Source of the DNA: Nitrospirota bacterium
Lineage (GTDB): Bacteria > Nitrospirota > JACRHL01
Direction of reading: 5' to 3'
DNA: 64,000 nt
NCBI GenBank assembly: GCA_016212085.1
Contig: JACRHL010000005.1
Location: 62,001-126,000 of the forward strand
Positions 1 to 6,686 of the stretch are shown piece by piece (position 1 is the first letter of the stretch; every line of letters begins with the position of its first letter). The translations under genes were made by a program, and so were the position numbers. The notes beneath the pieces were generated by a model. The model had not been told where the DNA came from, made no database searches, and saw only the letters and a program-made list of their open reading frames with translations.

Positions 1-2
1 TC

Positions 3-242
3 TATTTCCGGGCGCGGCGCCGGGTGCACCTGGCGGTGGCGATCGCCTGCTTCGTGGGGGCCTCCGTGTGCGCCTATCTGGCGCTCAAGTCGCTGTCCAT
101 CGGCATGGTGTACATGAGCACCGCGCTCACCCAGTTGATGGTGGTGGGCCTGGCGCACCGGGTGCTGGGCGAGCCCTTTACCCGCGACCACGGCATCGCC
201 ATGGTGCTGATCGTGGTGGGCATTCTGGTCTATGCCACCTGA
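3..242 (+). CDS. DMT/EamA-type membrane transporter, C-terminal fragment
   Basis: The reading frame is open from the window edge, so the gene starts upstream and only about 80 C-terminal residues are seen. They form at least two hydrophobic segments, one around LAVAIACFVGASV and one around MVLIVVGILVYAT, separated by a short polar loop ending in LGEPFTRDH. This is the pattern of the last helices of small drug/metabolite (DMT) transporters, a family that includes ArnE/ArnF-like lipid-linked sugar flippases. The next gene, 44 bases downstream on the same strand, is a nucleotide-sugar aminotransferase, so export of a sugar or lipid-linked sugar is a reasonable inference. The substrate cannot be told from this fragment. 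The GTG at 24 is probably an internal codon. Confidence 0.6.
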   Translation, partial: YFRARRRVHLAVAIACFVGASVCAYLALKSLSIGMVYMSTALTQLMVVGLAHRVLGEPFTRDHGIAMVLIVVGILVYAT

Positions 243-286
243 AGGATGGGGTAAACTAGCTTGATATCACTTTGGGTTGTCTTGCC

Positions 287-1411
287 GTGACGCTTCGTTT
301 CAATCAGCCGTTCCTCACCGGCCGCGAGCTGGGCTACATCCAGGATGCCTTGCACAACGGCGTGCTCGCCGGCGACGGCCCCTACACCAAGCGCTGCGGC
401 CGGTGGCTGGAGGAATACGTGGGCTGCCGGAAGGCGCTGCTCACTCACTCCTGCACGGCGGCGCTGGAGATGGCGGCGATCCTGTCCGGCGTGGGGCCGG
501 GTGACGAGGTGATCATGCCGTCGTACACCTTCGTCTCCACCGCCAACGCCTTCGTGCTGCGCGGCGCCGTGCCCGTGTTCGTGGACATACGGCCCGACAC
601 CCTGAACCTGGACGAAACCCTCATCGAGGCGGCCATCACCCCCCGCACCAAGGCCATCGTGCCCGTGCACTACGCCGGCGTGGGGTGCGAGATGGACGCC
701 ATCATGGACATTGCCCGCCGCCACGACCTGATCGTCATCGAGGACGCCGCCCAGGGCGTCCTGGCCGAATACAGGGGGCGCCCCCTGGGCGGCATCGGCC
801 ACCTGGCGGCGTTCTCCTTCCACGAGACCAAGAACCTGATGTCCGGCGAGGGGGGCGCGCTGCTGGTGAACGACGATCGCTTCGTGGACCGGGCCGAGAT
901 CATCTGGGAGAAGGGCACCAACCGCCGCCAGTTCTTCCGCGGCCAGGTGGACAAGTACACCTGGGTGGACGTGGGCTCGTCGTTCCTGCCCTCGGAGCTG
1001 GTGGCCGCCTTCCTGCTGGCGCAGCTGGAGGACGGGCGGGCCATCACCGACCGGCGGCTGGCGGCGTGGAACGCCTACCACGCCGCGTTCGAGGGCATGG
1101 AGCGGGCCGGCGACCTGCGCCGCCCGATCATCCCCGGTCACTGCGTCCACAACGCGCACATGTACTATCTGCTGCTGCCCACCATGGCGCGCCGCGATCT
1201 GCTGCTCAAAACCCTGAACGACCAGGGCATCAAGGCCGTGTTCCACTACGTGCCGCTGCACGACGCCCCGGCGGGCCGCCGCCACGGCCGCCCCCATGGC
1301 GACCTGGCGCGCACCGTGGACCTGAGCGGCCGCCTCTTGCGCCTGCCCCTGTGGGTGGGCCTGCCGGACGACGCGGTGGCAACCATCCGCCGCATCGTGG
1401 CCGAAGCCTGA
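287..1411 (+). CDS. wecE: dTDP-4-amino-4,6-dideoxygalactose transaminase (WecE/RffA type)
   Basis: This is a PLP-dependent sugar aminotransferase of the DegT/DnrJ/EryC1/StrS family. It closely follows the WecE pattern: SCTAALEMAA near the start, PGDEVIMPSYTFVSTANAF, the IEDAAQG segment, and SFHETKN, which carries the Schiff-base lysine. WecE converts dTDP-4-keto-6-deoxyglucose to dTDP-4-amino-4,6-dideoxygalactose for surface polysaccharide. The length (374 aa) is normal for the family. GTG at 287 was chosen because it gives the usual short lead TLRFNQPF; a TTG at 272 would add five residues. The neighbours, a DMT transporter fragment and a membrane glycosyltransferase, fit a glycan-modification operon. 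Confidence 0.88.
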   Translation: MTLRFNQPFLTGRELGYIQDALHNGVLAGDGPYTKRCGRWLEEYVGCRKALLTHSCTAALEMAAILSGVGPGDEVIMPSYTFVSTANAFVLRGAVPVFVDIRPDTLNLDETLIEAAITPRTKAIVPVHYAGVGCEMDAIMDIARRHDLIVIEDAAQGVLAEYRGRPLGGIGHLAAFSFHETKNLMSGEGGALLVNDDRFVDRAEIIWEKGTNRRQFFRGQVDKYTWVDVGSSFLPSELVAAFLLAQLEDGRAITDRRLAAWNAYHAAFEGMERAGDLRRPIIPGHCVHNAHMYYLLLPTMARRDLLLKTLNDQGIKAVFHYVPLHDAPAGRRHGRPHGDLARTVDLSGRLLRLPLWVGLPDDAVATIRRIVAEA

Positions 1412-1439
1412 GCCGCCCGCCCGCCACCGGCCCCATCCG

Positions 1440-3158
1440 ATGATCCGCCTCCCCGCCCGCCCGCGCCTGCTGATCTGGTCCGCCCTGGCGCTGGCCGTGC
1501 TGGCCCTCACCCTGCTGCGCTCGGCGGGCCTGCGCGACTATTCCACCTGGATCATCGACGAGGAGCGCATCGTCACCACCGCCCTGGGCTTCCTGGGGGG
1601 CGACCTGAACCCGCGCTGGTTCAACTACCACACCCTGCCCATGTACATCCTGGCGGCGTGGTACACGGCGCAGTACGCGGTCTATTCCGTGCTCGGCCTG
1701 GTGGCCTCGAAGACGGAATTCGTGGCGTTCCTGTACGGCGCCGACGCCCACGTCTATGTGAGCGCCAAGCTGTGCTTCTCGCTGGCCTACAGCCTGGGGT
1801 GCCTGGTGCTGGCGCTGATGGCGCACCGGCGCACCGGCTCGCTGGCGGTTGCCGCCCTGTGCCTGCTGCTGCCGGTGCTGCTGCCGGACGGGCAGGCGGC
1901 CGCCGTGCAGGTGCGCAACGACACCTTCGTGTTCCTGTTCCTGGCGCTCACCGCCTATTTCGCCTGCTTCGCCCAGCCGCGCCCGCGCAACGCCTACCTG
2001 GCGGTGGCGTGCGCGGCGGCGGCCTTCGCCAGCAAGATCCCGGCGATCGTGCTGCTGCCGGTGCTTACGGCCTGGCTCGCCCTCCAGGCGTGGCGCGGCC
2101 GCCTGGCGTGGCGCCACGTGGCGCTGGCGCTGGCCCTGTTCCCGCTGTTCGTGTTCCTGTTCATGCCGTACATGGTGCTCGACTTCGAGGCCTACCGCCC
2201 CACCATCGAACGCGCCGCCGGCCGGGCCTCTGGCACCCTGCTGCACGTGGGCAAGGACTACCATTCCGGCCTGACGGAAAAACTCTCCAGCCTGCTTGCC
2301 GCCACCCTCAAGCAGGTGGGCGCGCCGGTGCTCGTCGGGGCGCTGGGCACGGCCCTGTACGGTGCCTGGCGCGACCGGCGGCTGCTGTTCGCGTTCCTGT
2401 TCGGCCTGGCCTATGTGACGGCGTTCGCCACCAGCGTCACCCTGGACGACTACTGGCTGCGGCCGGTGTTCCCGCTTTTCGTCTGCCTGGCGTTGCTGCT
2501 GCCGTGGCTGCTGGTGGCGGACCCCGCCGTGGGCGGGCGGCTGCCGGCCCCGTGGCGGGCGCCGGGCGTGGCGCTGTTGGCCGGGCTGCTGCTGACCGCG
2601 CCGTTGTGGCACGGGGCGCGGCCGTTCCTGCGCTCCGTGGCGGCCCAGCCGCCGGACACGCGGGTGGTCGCCGCGCGCTGGATCGAGGACAATCTGCCCG
2701 CCGGCGCCCCGGTGGTGCTGGAGGGGTGGCTGCCCCACTACCTGCCGCGTCTGTTCACGCCGGACCCGGCGACGGAGCTGGCGGTGCAGAATTACCTCAT
2801 CCCCACGGTCACCGCCAACCGCACCCTCATGGAGGCGTTCGCCTGGTACATGTGGGGCGCGGTAGGGGTGACCAAGCCGTTCCGGGTGCGGGTACTCTCG
2901 CAGACCGTGCAGACCGGCTACGACCCGCGCGCCCTGCGCCTGAACGCGGGGGATTACGTGGTGATCTCGGAACTGATCTACAAGCGTTTCTATCAGGAGA
3001 ACCTGGCGCGCCAGGCGCCACAGCTCACCGCCAACGCGCGGCGCTTCTACGCCATGGTGCGGGCGCAGGAACCGGTCCGGGAGTTTGCCGGCCAGGGTCC
3101 CCGGATCGAGATCTACCGCATGCGCCAGGGGTGGTGGGGCGCCCCGCCGCCGCGATAG
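1440..3158 (+). CDS. Multi-pass membrane glycosyltransferase (GT39/ArnT-like)
   Basis: A 572-aa protein with a short basic N-terminus and many hydrophobic helices up to about residue 410, then a soluble C-terminal part. An acidic motif in the first periplasmic loop (IIDEERIV, about residues 37-44) and the overall layout match polyprenyl-phosphate-sugar glycosyltransferases of the PMT/ArnT superfamily (GT-C fold). Such enzymes sit in the inner membrane and move a sugar from a lipid carrier to lipid A, glycan or protein. It starts 28 bases after wecE and probably shares its transcript, so a 4-aminosugar donor is possible. Acceptor and donor are not determined. The stop codon lies inside a G+C-rich inverted repeat (arms 3138-3145 and 3168-3175). 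Confidence 0.72.
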   Translation: MIRLPARPRLLIWSALALAVLALTLLRSAGLRDYSTWIIDEERIVTTALGFLGGDLNPRWFNYHTLPMYILAAWYTAQYAVYSVLGLVASKTEFVAFLYGADAHVYVSAKLCFSLAYSLGCLVLALMAHRRTGSLAVAALCLLLPVLLPDGQAAAVQVRNDTFVFLFLALTAYFACFAQPRPRNAYLAVACAAAAFASKIPAIVLLPVLTAWLALQAWRGRLAWRHVALALALFPLFVFLFMPYMVLDFEAYRPTIERAAGRASGTLLHVGKDYHSGLTEKLSSLLAATLKQVGAPVLVGALGTALYGAWRDRRLLFAFLFGLAYVTAFATSVTLDDYWLRPVFPLFVCLALLLPWLLVADPAVGGRLPAPWRAPGVALLAGLLLTAPLWHGARPFLRSVAAQPPDTRVVAARWIEDNLPAGAPVVLEGWLPHYLPRLFTPDPATELAVQNYLIPTVTANRTLMEAFAWYMWGAVGVTKPFRVRVLSQTVQTGYDPRALRLNAGDYVVISELIYKRFYQENLARQAPQLTANARRFYAMVRAQEPVREFAGQGPRIEIYRMRQGWWGAPPPR

Positions 3159-3226
3159 GCGGGCGGAGGGGCGCCGGGACGCGGCGGTATCCGGGCGCGT
3201 CAGGGCCTGGAATTCAGGGAGTCCGG

Positions 3227-3280
3227 AAAAAATTGGTCTGGTCCGGGCGCGTCGAAACAGCCCCCGGAGGGACTTTTTCA
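3227..3280. terminator. Possible weak bidirectional terminator
   Basis: Between the convergent glycosyltransferase and dsrE2 genes, CCGGG (3243-3247) can pair with the CCCGG at 3263-3267 around an 11-15 base loop. A run of five T follows on the plus strand (3274-3278). A run of six A lies on the other side (3227-3232) and reads as T on the minus strand. The stem is short and the tracts are not directly abutting, so this is a weak call. Confidence 0.28.
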
Positions 3281-3288
3281 GCATCCGC

Positions 3289-3903
3289 CTAGATGAAGAG
3301 GCTGATCTTCGCCTTGCTGGCGAACTCCAGGTAGGTGGCGGCGCCGCCCACCTGGACGCCCTCCACCAGGTCTTCCTTCTTGATGCCCATCACGTCCATG
3401 GTCATCTGGCAGCCGATGAGGGTGCAGTCCAGATCCTTGGCCATCTCGATGAACTCGGGCACCGAGTTCAGCTTCACCCGCCCCATCCAGCTCTTCATCA
3501 TGGCGGTGGCGATCATGGTCATGCCCGGCAGGGCGCCGATGATGTTGGGCACCGGCACCGGCATGGCCGGGTTGGCCAGCGACGGCACCTTGAGGTGCGC
3601 GTACTTCTTCCGGTTGATGATGTCGAGCCCGTAGAAGGTGAAGAAGATGCCCGCCTCCATGCCCATGGCGGCGGCGGTGGTGGCCAGGATCAGCGGCGGG
3701 TAGGCCATGTCCAGGCTGCCCTTGGAGGCGATGATGGCGATACGGTCGAGCTGACCGTTCCCCTTGGCCTGGTGCGTCGCCAGCGCCTTGGCCACCCGCT
3801 CGTCCACCAGGGGGCCGAGCTTCTGGTCCAGCAGGGCCTGCACCCGTGCCTCGACCTGGGCGTCCAAATCCTTGTCCATCGCGTTCGACATGTCGATCTC
3901 CAT
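3289..3903 (-). CDS. dsrE2: DsrE2-type sulfur carrier protein
   Basis: A 204-aa DsrE/DsrF-like protein of the DsrE2 group, last gene of the minus-strand sulfur operon. The N-terminal 45 residues are charged and helical. A DsrE fold follows, with two hydrophobic stretches (about 68-90 and 112-138) that are typical of DsrE2 and may associate with the membrane. Two conserved cysteines, C160 and C165, sit in the DCTLIGCQ motif where DsrE2 proteins hold persulfide sulfur. In sulfur oxidisers DsrE2 commonly accompanies tusA and rhodanese genes and is thought to act in cytoplasmic sulfane-sulfur transfer. An internal ATG at 3891 (MSNAMDK) is an alternative start. A 73-base gap separates it from tusA. 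Confidence 0.85.
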   Translation of the reverse strand: MEIDMSNAMDKDLDAQVEARVQALLDQKLGPLVDERVAKALATHQAKGNGQLDRIAIIASKGSLDMAYPPLILATTAAAMGMEAGIFFTFYGLDIINRKKYAHLKVPSLANPAMPVPVPNIIGALPGMTMIATAMMKSWMGRVKLNSVPEFIEMAKDLDCTLIGCQMTMDVMGIKKEDLVEGVQVGGAATYLEFASKAKISLFI

Positions 3904-3976
3904 TCAGTTCCGGGGCGTCACACCACACACCCCACCCTGGGCGGGGCCCCGGACGGAAAAATCCCCTTGCTTGATT

Positions 3977-4219
3977 CTACCCCACCTTGCGGATGTAGAA
4001 GTTGAATCCGCCGGTGTCCTGGGTCTGGGCGACCATCACGTGCCCGGTCTTGGAGACCCAGGCGGCCATGTCGTTCACCGATCCGGGATCGGTGGCGATC
4101 ATGCGCAGCGTCTGCCCCGGCGCCAGGCCGTCGATGGCCTTCTTGGTCTTGATGATGGGCAGCGGGCAGGACAGGCCGCGGCAGTCCAGCTCGTGGTCGA
4201 TGGTCGGCATCTCGGTCAT
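3977..4219 (-). CDS. tusA: TusA-family sulfurtransferase (canonical)
   Basis: An 80-aa TusA/SirA-like protein with the family motif DCRGLSCPLPIIKTKKAI, where C18 of the CPxP motif is the persulfide-carrying cysteine; C13 is a second nearby cysteine. TusA takes sulfane sulfur from a rhodanese or cysteine desulfurase and hands it to DsrE-type proteins in tRNA thiolation or in sulfur oxidation. ATG 4219 gives the normal family length; an in-frame upstream start at 4267 would run into dsrH. Here it sits between DsrH-like and DsrE2 genes, which suggests it exchanges sulfur with them. It differs clearly from the second TusA-like protein at 5191-5442. Confidence 0.9.
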   Translation of the reverse strand: MTEMPTIDHELDCRGLSCPLPIIKTKKAIDGLAPGQTLRMIATDPGSVNDMAAWVSKTGHVMVAQTQDTGGFNFYIRKVG

Positions 4220-4238
4220 GGTCGCACCTTCGGGTGGT

Positions 4239-4484
4239 TTACCAGAGCACCACGCGCGCGTGGGCAATCATCAGGTCGCGGATGCCCGCGTAGCTCAGGG
4301 CCTCGTACGGGGGCTGGACGTTGCGCGCCAGCATGTCGTCCTGGCTTACGGAGACCGTGCACGGGAACGGCCCCGGGTGCAGCACCGCGTCCTGCACCAG
4401 CAGGATCTGGTCGCCGGCGCCCGTGTCGATGGTGTCGTCCATCAGCTTGCGGTCGAAGTTGCGCAGGATGTGCAGGGTTGCCAC
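4239..4484 (-). CDS. dsrH: DsrH/TusB-like protein
   Basis: An 81-aa protein of the DsrH/TusB type. It shows the family landmarks: a short beta strand TLHILR at the N-terminus, a DQILLVQDAVL segment, a DDMLARN segment and a hydrophobic C-terminus ending in tryptophan (ARVVLW). In DsrEFH and TusBCD complexes this is the small third subunit. The only cysteine is C42, which is not at the N-terminal position (about residue 20) used by Allochromatium DsrH. It lies 13 bases after dsrF in the same operon, completing a DsrEFH-like set. Assignment rests on short motifs and gene order. Confidence 0.75.
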   Translation of the reverse strand: MATLHILRNFDRKLMDDTIDTGAGDQILLVQDAVLHPGPFPCTVSVSQDDMLARNVQPPYEALSYAGIRDLMIAHARVVLW

Positions 4485-4497
4485 GGGTGCCCTTCCT

Positions 4498-4842
4498 CTA
4501 GAACGGGATGACCACGTCCGCCTGGCGGATGGCGTCCACGATCAGCTTGTGGTCCACCAGCTCCACACCCTTGCGAATACGGGTCACGCCAAAACGCTCC
4601 GCCGCGCCCTGGTCGGCCATGGAGCGGATGCCCACGTCCTCGTAAAAATCCAGAAAGGCGGCCACCGACGGCCGGTCGATGACCTCGGGGCGGAAGTCGA
4701 TGGCATTCAGGACCCCTTCGTCCACCATGACCACGGTCACCTCGTTGTTGCTCAGGGTGAGGCCGAGGCCCAGGCGGAACGCCTCCAGGTTCTTGATGTG
4801 ATTGAGCGGCGTGTGCCGCAGCACCAGTACCACGCGCTTCAT
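4498..4842 (-). CDS. dsrF: DsrF/TusC-like protein
   Basis: A 114-aa DsrE-fold protein beginning KRVVLVLRHTPLNHIKNLEAFR. A glycine-rich helix start and a VVMVDEGVLNAI strand-loop follow, matching the middle subunit of DsrEFH/TusBCD complexes. It contains no cysteine at all, so by itself it cannot carry a persulfide and is more likely structural. It lies 3 bases after dsrE and 13 bases before dsrH, so the order E-F-H is that of the complex. The choice between DsrF and another cysteine-free DsrE paralogue is made from gene order. Confidence 0.75.
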   Translation of the reverse strand: MKRVVLVLRHTPLNHIKNLEAFRLGLGLTLSNNEVTVVMVDEGVLNAIDFRPEVIDRPSVAAFLDFYEDVGIRSMADQGAAERFGVTRIRKGVELVDHKLIVDAIRQADVVIPF

Positions 4843-4845
4843 GGC

Positions 4846-5187
4846 CTAGCCGAAATGCAGGAAGTAGTCGGAACTGGCCACGATGTCGGCCAGGTGGTCC
4901 TGGCTGCGGCACTCGACGCCACGGATGAAAGCGCTCTCGCCGAACCCCCGGATGTCGCCGGTGGTGAGGCACAGCGACACCTTCAGCCCCTTCTCCATCA
5001 GGTCCTCCACGCCGCCGAACAGGCGGTACGGGGAGTTGTTCTGGAGCACGTTGTAGATGCCGTCGTTCATCAGGAACAGCTCCGCCTCGTGGCCGCCGTC
5101 CAGAAAGGCCTCCAGCAGCTTGCAGGCGGTATAGGTGTTCTGGTGCTCGGGGCTGGTGTTGAGCAGGATGCCGAGCTTCTTGGCCAC
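4846..5187 (-). CDS. dsrE: DsrE/TusD-like sulfur-relay subunit
   Basis: A 113-aa DsrE-fold protein (LGILLNTSPEHQNTYTACKLLEAFLDGG). C73 in VSLCLTTGDIRG aligns with the catalytic cysteine of DsrE and TusD (Cys78 in E. coli TusD, within NICVAAALRRG). C22 and C93 are extra. It would be the sulfur-accepting subunit that takes persulfide from a TusA protein. The gene follows the TusA-like gene by only 3 bases and precedes dsrF by 3 bases, so the three should be translated together. The family assignment is secure; whether it serves tRNA thiolation or dissimilatory sulfur metabolism is judged from the operon context and favours the latter. Confidence 0.82.
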   Translation of the reverse strand: MAKKLGILLNTSPEHQNTYTACKLLEAFLDGGHEAELFLMNDGIYNVLQNNSPYRLFGGVEDLMEKGLKVSLCLTTGDIRGFGESAFIRGVECRSQDHLADIVASSDYFLHFG

Positions 5188-5190
5188 CCG

Positions 5191-5442
5191 TTACCCCTTG
5201 CGCACCACCAGGGTCCAGACCGGGCCCGGCTCCTCGGTGAGGCTCAGGATCGCGTGGCCCTCGTTCGCCAGCGAGCGCGGCACGTTGACGGCGGACGGCC
5301 GGTAGTCGATGAGGATCCTCAGCACCTGCCCCGACGCCATGGTCTCCAGCTTCAGCTTCGACTTGACGAAGGTGATGGGGCAGGTGACCCCGCGGATGTC
5401 CAGCTGCTGATCCGCCGCCACATCGGCCACGCTGTCGGTCAT
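5191..5442 (-). CDS. TusA-like sulfurtransferase, divergent type
   Basis: An 83-aa SirA/TusA-fold protein with the motif DIRGVTCPITFVKSKLKLE; C21 is the single cysteine and aligns with the persulfide cysteine of TusA. The motif reads CPITF rather than the CPLPI of the canonical copy at 3977-4219. The strand IDYRPSAVNVPRSL also differs from TusA. It sits directly upstream of dsrE, so it is probably the donor to DsrE. Its ATG overlaps the repressor stop codon (ATGA), which indicates translational coupling to the regulator. Molybdopterin-related YedF-like proteins share the fold but not this neighbourhood. Confidence 0.82.
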   Translation of the reverse strand: MTDSVADVAADQQLDIRGVTCPITFVKSKLKLETMASGQVLRILIDYRPSAVNVPRSLANEGHAILSLTEEPGPVWTLVVRKG

Positions 5443-5783
5443 CGTACAATCTCCATTAAACGTTCGGCGCGGTTTCGGGTGTCGCTCAAGCTGTCGCGCA
5501 GCACGCCGCGCAACAGGTCGAGGGCCGCCACCACCATCGGGTATTTGAGGGAGTAACGCACGTTGGTGCCGTCACGCTCCGCGTTTACCAGGCCGCGGTC
5601 GCGCAGCACCGCCAGGTGCTGGGAGACGTTGGACTGGCGGATGCCCAGCAGCTCGGTCAGCTCGCCCACGTTGAGCGGGCGTTCCGACAGGGCGTACAGG
5701 ATCAGGATCCGCTTGGGATCCGCCAGCGCCTGACACAACTCCGCGTGCAGCTGGTGTATTTCTTCAACAAAAACAGGCTTCAT
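5439..5783 (-). CDS. ArsR/SmtB-family transcriptional repressor of the sulfur operon
   Basis: A 114-aa winged-helix regulator of the ArsR family. LADPKRILILYAL (about 20-32) leads to the helix-turn-helix (about 38-62; recognition helix SNVSQHLAVLRDRGL) and a wing around 68-79. It is the first gene of the operon and overlaps the next by ATGA. A perfect palindrome at 5791-5812 lies over the -10 box just upstream, so autorepression is likely. The palindrome contains ATTC-N8-GAAT, the site described for SqrR/BigR persulfide-responsive repressors. The protein has only one cysteine, C17, and lacks the cysteine pair those repressors use (position 30 is Tyr), so how it senses its signal is unclear. 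Confidence 0.85.
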   Translation of the reverse strand: MKPVFVEEIHQLHAELCQALADPKRILILYALSERPLNVGELTELLGIRQSNVSQHLAVLRDRGLVNAERDGTNVRYSLKYPMVVAALDLLRGVLRDSLSDTRNRAERLMEIVR

Positions 5784-5790
5784 TTGTTCT

Positions 5791-5812
5791 TATATTCGAG
5801 AGATCGAATATA
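5791..5812. promoter_or_regulatory. Palindromic operator for the ArsR-type repressor
   Basis: Arms TATATTCGA (5791-5799) and TCGAATATA (5804-5812) are perfect inverted repeats of 9 bases with a 4-base centre. The core is ATTC-N8-GAAT (5794-5809). The right arm covers the whole -10 box (5807-5812) of the minus-strand promoter, so bound repressor would block RNA polymerase. It is unusually A+T-rich for this window and lies 7 bases from the repressor start codon. Confidence 0.85.
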
Positions 5813-5835
5813 TCCCAGGCGGGCGCGCCTGTCAA
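5807..5835 (-). promoter_or_regulatory. Sigma-70 promoter of the sulfur-relay operon
   Basis: Reading on the minus strand, TTGACA (5835-5830) and TATATT (5812-5807) are separated by 17 bases. This is the closest match to consensus seen in the window. It points to the ArsR-type gene and overlaps the palindromic operator. Confidence 0.82.
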
Positions 5836-5852
5836 TGCGCCCGGTGCGGCGG

Positions 5853-6686
5853 TTATTTGCCCAGCAGCCGGTCGAAGACCGCGGCGAACGCGTCGTAGGA
5901 CTTGGCGCCCACCACCAGCTCGCCCCGCACCTGGCCGTTGGCCTCGGTGCGGCCGATCACGAAGGTGGGGGTGGCGCGGGCGCCCACCTCGGAGGCCAGG
6001 CGCGCGGCGGTTTCCACCCGTGCCTGGTGGCGGCCCGAGTCGAGACACTGCTCGAAGGCGGCCCGGTCGATGCCGATCTCCTCGGCGAACACCGGGAAGT
6101 TGCCGGGCATGATGCGCTGTTGCGCGCCGAACATGGCGTTGTGCATCTCCCAGTAGCGGCCCTGCTCGCCGGCGCAGTGGGCCGCCTCGGCGGCCTTGGC
6201 CGCAAAACGGTGCGAGGGGATGGGGTTGTCCATGAACACGTAGCGCACCTTGCCGGTGTTCACGTAATTGGCCTCGATGCGCGGCACCGTGTTCTGGGTG
6301 TGACGGGCGCAGAACGGGCACTGGAAGTCGGAAAATTCGACGATGGTGACCGGGGCGCTCTTGTTGCCCTTGGCCGGATAGCCCGCCGTGGGCACCGGCA
6401 CCTGCGCCGTGGTGGGGCGCGGCGGCTCGTCCTGGCGCGGCGCCTCGGCCTGGCGCAGGGGGGCCGGCGCCTTCTTCAGCTCCGCCACGTCGTCGGAGAG
6501 CCCCCGCACCTCCTGGCGCAGGGCCTTCAGCTCCTCCAGCAGCGCGTCGTTGGTGGTGGTCTGGTTGCCCCCCCCGGTGCCGCCGTTGCTGGCGGTACCA
6601 CCGCTGTTGCCGCCGGTGCCGCCGGTGCCGCAGCCGGCGGCCAGCAGGGCCGTGAGGAGCAGGGTGGTGATGCGGGCGATGGTCAT
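5853..6686 (-). CDS. DsbA-family thiol oxidoreductase, lipoprotein
   Basis: A 277-aa exported protein. The N-terminus has a signal peptide with lipobox LLAAGC (C19), then a Gly/Thr-rich linker (20-45), a short predicted coiled coil (46-72), a proline-rich stretch, and a thioredoxin/DsbA domain from about 108. The active site is FQCPFCARH (C123, C126), and a cis-proline segment follows at ATPTFVIG. It resembles the DsbG/Com1-like Thioredoxin_4 group, acting in the periplasm on disulfides. ATG 6686 overlaps the secF stop (ATGA), so it is co-translated with the Sec export subunits, whose products it may fold. Oxidase versus isomerase activity is not decided. Confidence 0.85.
   Translation of the reverse strand: MTIARITTLLLTALLAAGCGTGGTGGNSGGTASNGGTGGGNQTTTNDALLEELKALRQEVRGLSDDVAELKKAPAPLRQAEAPRQDEPPRPTTAQVPVPTAGYPAKGNKSAPVTIVEFSDFQCPFCARHTQNTVPRIEANYVNTGKVRYVFMDNPIPSHRFAAKAAEAAHCAGEQGRYWEMHNAMFGAQQRIMPGNFPVFAEEIGIDRAAFEQCLDSGRHQARVETAARLASEVGARATPTFVIGRTEANGQVRGELVVGAKSYDAFAAVFDRLLGK

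Noticed and set aside
1230-3284. Minus-strand open frame opposite wecE and the glycosyltransferase
   Set aside because: Low-complexity Arg/Gly/Gln-rich translation; the plus-strand genes explain the region.
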